Under the pieces are notes generated by a model that did no database searches, was not told the DNA's origin, and saw nothing but the letters and a program-made list of their open reading frames with translations. The position numbers were made by a program, and so were the translations under genes. From contig NC_012861.1 in NCBI RefSeq assembly GCF_000026945.1, positions 2,046,001 to 2,110,000 on the forward strand: DNA of 64,000 bases. The letters run 5' to 3'. How positions within the stretch are numbered: position 1 is the first letter of the stretch; each line of letters starts with the position of its first letter. Shown piece after piece: positions 60,965-64,000 of the stretch. This DNA is from Candida dubliniensis CD36 (Eukaryota > Ascomycota > Pichiomycetes > Serinales > Debaryomycetaceae).

Positions 60965-62710
60965 ATGCCTTCTGATGAAACAATATCTAAATCGAATGGC
61001 AATATCAATACTGCCACCAATAATATTCCTACTACTACTACTACTACTGCTGCCATTACACAGCAACAAGACGGACAAGACATACTAGAGGATCAATCGA
61101 CATTATTTTATAATAAATTGAATTTTGTTCGAGAATTAACACCTCGACCCGATAATTATTCCACAATTAATTCATGTAATCATATTGATTCAGTCTTAAG
61201 ATCCAAAGCTAAAACCACTGTATTTGAAACTTATAGACAAGCAGTATTAATATCTCAACCATTAATTAAATCATATAAATTGAAAAAAGATGGATCAATT
61301 ATACCGATTAAAAAATTAATTATGTCGAAAATATCAGCATTAAAATGTAGTCAATGTCATTTAAATAATTTTAATAATTCAATGATTTGTTTACAATGTC
61401 CTCATGTTGGTTGTTGTTTTAATGATTATAATCATTCTTATTCCCATTATAAATCAACTAAACATATGTTTTCTATTGATTCAAGTTGTGGATTATTATA
61501 TTGTTTTAAATGTAATGATTTTATTAATCACCCTGAATTAGAAAAAATTCGATTACAAATTATTCTTGGTGATGATGATAATATTGAAAATATTAATGAT
61601 AAAAATAATAAAGATATGAATAATTTTATTAAACAAAATTATGTTGATCCAGGAAAAATTGCTATAAAAGGATTAAAAGGATTTATTAATTTAGGAGCAA
61701 CATGTTTTATGAGTTCAATTTTACAAACTTTAATTCATAATCCATTAATTAAATATCAATTTTTTAATAATGATTTACATTATTTTAATTGTGAAAAAAT
61801 TCATAATCAATTTATTAATAATGGGAATATTGATGAAAATAATGCATGTATAACATGTAGTATTGATAATATTTTCCAATCATTTTATACATCAACTACT
61901 AATGAAGGATTTGGTATGACTAATTTATTAACTACTGCTTGGTATAAACAAAAATCATTAGCAGGATTTGAAGAACAAGATGCTCATGAATTTTGGCAAT
62001 TTTTATTAAATGAATTTCATATGGATTATCAAAGAATTATAATGAATTTAAAAAATGAAAAATTGTCAAATATATCCAAAAATGATGGATTAGAATCAGT
62101 GATAAATTCAAATTCTTGTGGATGTATTATGCATTCAACATTTTCATTTGAATTACAAAGTTGTATTAAATGTAATTCTTGTGAATCAATTACTGAAACT
62201 GTTGATCCAATGATTGATTTATCATTAGAAGTCAATTTTACAAATTTATATCAATCTTTACAATCATTTACTAGAGATGAAAAATTAGATGATTATAATT
62301 GTAAAAATTGTAACACCACCACCACCACCACCAACAATAACAATAACGGTAATTCAAAAACTTCAGCAATTAAAAAATTACGATTGAAAACTTTACCACA
62401 AATATTATCAATTCAATTGAAGAGATTTAGACATGATACATTAGGTAGTTTCCAAGCAACAAAAATTCAATCTCACATAGATTTCCCATTATTTTTAAAT
62501 GTTACAGAATATTCAGTTATTAATGATACCGATTATATTTATCAATTATTTGCAGTTGTTGTTCATCAAGGATCAATTAATACTGGTCATTATACAGTAT
62601 TTATAAAAAATAATGGTAATTGGTATAAATTTGATGATAGTGTAGTTACCATGGTTTCTCAAGATGATGTTATCAATTCCGAAGCATACTTATTATACTA
62701 TATAGTTTAA
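60965..62710 (+). CDS. UBP8: Ubiquitin-specific protease Ubp8 (SAGA DUB module)
   Basis: A 581-aa protein with an N-terminal zf-UBP domain (about 125-190) built from Cys/His pairs: LKCSQCHLNN, ICLQCPHVGCC, HYKSTKHMFS and LLYCFKCNDF. The USP catalytic domain (about 235-581) has the Cys box GFINLGATCFMSSILQTL with Cys247, and the His box HQGSINTGHYTVFI with His542. Two CxxC pairs (SCIKCNSCES and YNCKNC) are the finger zinc ligands. It removes ubiquitin from histone H2B as part of the SAGA coactivator. It is longer than yeast Ubp8 (471 aa), mainly from the Thr/Gln-rich N-terminus, an Asn/Asp insert near 205-225 and a Thr/Asn run near 450-462. Confidence 0.94.
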   Translation: MPSDETISKSNGNINTATNNIPTTTTTTAAITQQQDGQDILEDQSTLFYNKLNFVRELTPRPDNYSTINSCNHIDSVLRSKAKTTVFETYRQAVLISQPLIKSYKLKKDGSIIPIKKLIMSKISALKCSQCHLNNFNNSMICLQCPHVGCCFNDYNHSYSHYKSTKHMFSIDSSCGLLYCFKCNDFINHPELEKIRLQIILGDDDNIENINDKNNKDMNNFIKQNYVDPGKIAIKGLKGFINLGATCFMSSILQTLIHNPLIKYQFFNNDLHYFNCEKIHNQFINNGNIDENNACITCSIDNIFQSFYTSTTNEGFGMTNLLTTAWYKQKSLAGFEEQDAHEFWQFLLNEFHMDYQRIIMNLKNEKLSNISKNDGLESVINSNSCGCIMHSTFSFELQSCIKCNSCESITETVDPMIDLSLEVNFTNLYQSLQSFTRDEKLDDYNCKNCNTTTTTTNNNNNGNSKTSAIKKLRLKTLPQILSIQLKRFRHDTLGSFQATKIQSHIDFPLFLNVTEYSVINDTDYIYQLFAVVVHQGSINTGHYTVFIKNNGNWYKFDDSVVTMVSQDDVINSEAYLLYYIV

Positions 62711-64000
62711 TGAAACAGAGTCCATCATATAAACACAACGTGGTCAAAACTATGAATAAGTTATTAATAGTAATCATGTTTGTTGCTGATTATTAAATCA
62801 TTACAGATCTTGCATTATTGGAGATACAAGTAATTCTAGAACATCCTAACAGTAAATGCATAAAAAATTACAACAATACGATAAACGAGGATGATTATTA
62901 CTTAACAGATAAGAGATAGTGAATTGATTGTTTAATAATGAAGAAAGGGATATCTAAAGAGAAGCAGTTTGTTTGTTTGTTTCTTTGTTTCTTTCTTTTT
63001 TTTTTTTTTTTTTTGTTTTCCATAAACCAATGACTAAAAAAATTTCAGCAAGTACAAGAAATAAAAGTTCAAATAAACGTTAAGGAAAGGATTAAATAAT
63101 TGGTTTCCCATTAATTGATAGTAAATCTTTCGCCCTGTTATTATCATTATTCATGATTGAAAATTTTTCAGTTTCAAAAAAGTTTTAGTTCCAATGACGT
63201 CAGATAACTTAAACCAATCATGGTTTTTTTTTAAAAAAGGGGACAAAAAATTGAGAAGTTGATAGTATTTTCCTTATCCAGTTAATTTAGGGCTATTCAG
63301 TTGAGTCAAAGTGCCAATACTAACAATAAACGAGGCGTTGTTTAATTTCAATTCCAGTTTTAAGTCCAATTCCATTTAGTCATTATTAGTATTATTATTA
63401 TTGGTTGTAGTTTGATGTTGTTGCTATTTCTTATTCATGGTCTTTCTTTGCCCCCCCCCCCCCTTTCAAAATCAGTTATTTCGTAACAGTATAATTTAAA
63501 TAAATTCAATCCACTAATGGTAAATGATTTAAGGACCACTTTCTAATTTAGGCAATCACAATCAGATTTGAATTTCCTAATTAGTAAACTTGATTTGCAT
63601 CTACATTTCTTCTTCTTCTGATCTCAATCAATTAATTCAAGTTGCATCAAAAGTAATTTATAAAAAAATGATACAAAAATCAAACAATCAGAGTTTATTG
63701 TTGTTGTTGTTGTTGTTTTGCAGTCTTACCTATTTCCCCTTTGCCATGATGAAGATCACTTTTAATTTCCCAAATTCAAGTTTATAACTCTATCTCTACT
63801 CTTTCCTTCAAAAACTTCCACACATATATATATATATATAGGTCTATCGATCTTTTTAAATTCTTCTATTATTTGTAGTCAATCGTTTTAATACCTGTCC
63901 TTCTTATACCCTAAAACCCAGTTCCTTGTTTGTTTTCTATCAAAATATAAATTAAAAACCCTAATTATATCTAATAAATGATATGTATATTATTATATCC
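62711..64000. other. Gene-free right end of the window
   Basis: 1.3 kb with T runs (near 62995-63014), a C run (near 63451-63463), an exact RRPE-type AAAATTTTTCA at 63160-63170, a TGAGTCA at 63302-63308, (TTG)n near 63696-63717 and (TA)n at about 63825-63840. It probably includes the promoter of a gene beyond the window. The small frame at 63590-63787 has no ATG start or motif. Confidence 0.5.

Noticed and set aside
1..64000. CRISPR array, prophage or bacterial operon structure
   Set aside because: Tandem repeats here are simple microsatellites without spacers, and gene content and spacing are those of a yeast chromosome.

Overview
The window is nuclear DNA from a budding yeast of the CUG-Ser (CTG) clade, close to Candida albicans, C. 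dubliniensis and C. tropicalis. Three things point there. The A/T-rich intergenic DNA is full of microsatellites. Genes are mostly intron-less and include Candida-typical ones such as MP65, YOR1, a RAP1 without a C-terminal RCT domain, and a GCN4 behind three upstream ORFs. CTG codons fall where homologues carry Ser or another small residue, for example TUM1 residues 55 and 106. Protein descriptions below use the standard code, so an L encoded by CTG should be read as Ser. The exact species is inference; C. tropicalis seems the best guess.

Layout. The left end (82-2274) is a 2.2-kb DNA transposon of Mutator (MULE) type. It has 31-bp perfect terminal inverted repeats, a perfect 10-bp target duplication, and a decayed ORF that keeps a FAR1-type DNA-binding domain but shows no DDE catalytic domain. 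From 2.6 to 13 kb: a PQ-loop vacuolar transporter, a SWIRM protein (minus), the tRNA dihydrouridine synthase SMM1/DUS2, TIM23 (minus), the tiny OST4 gene (38 aa, minus) and RRG9. From 13 to 27.4 kb: UBX4, GCN4 with its uORF leader, an FCY2-family purine-cytosine permease, TUM1, a 6-phosphogluconolactonase-like protein (minus) and a PI31/FUB1-like proteasome regulator. From 27.6 to 37.2 kb, all minus: YOR1, a small C2H2 protein, IRC22 and MP65. A 3.3-kb gene-free divergent promoter region follows. From 40.5 to 62.7 kb: UBP15, CAB4 (minus), RAP1, a mitochondrial PPR protein (minus), CWC22, CYC1, PLP2, an uncharacterised 1003-aa leucine-rich-repeat protein and UBP8. The last 1.3 kb has no gene I can support.

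These are ordinary chromosomal genes rather than one pathway cluster. Loose themes are mitochondrial function (TIM23, RRG9, CYC1, the PPR protein), ubiquitin and proteasome (UBX4, the PI31-like protein, UBP15, UBP8), sulfur and CoA metabolism (TUM1, CAB4), and the yeast surface or drug efflux (MP65, YOR1). Most of the interest lies in the transposon, in CUG-rich coding repeats (notably five CUG codons in a RAP1 repeat), and in regulatory sequence: GCN4 uORFs plus an upstream Gcn4-type site, an exact copy of the S. cerevisiae telomeric Rap1 site, a GATA-motif array before the permease, and PAC/RRPE elements. No tRNA, rRNA, CRISPR array or virus was recognised. Start sites and all functions are inferred from sequence reading only.
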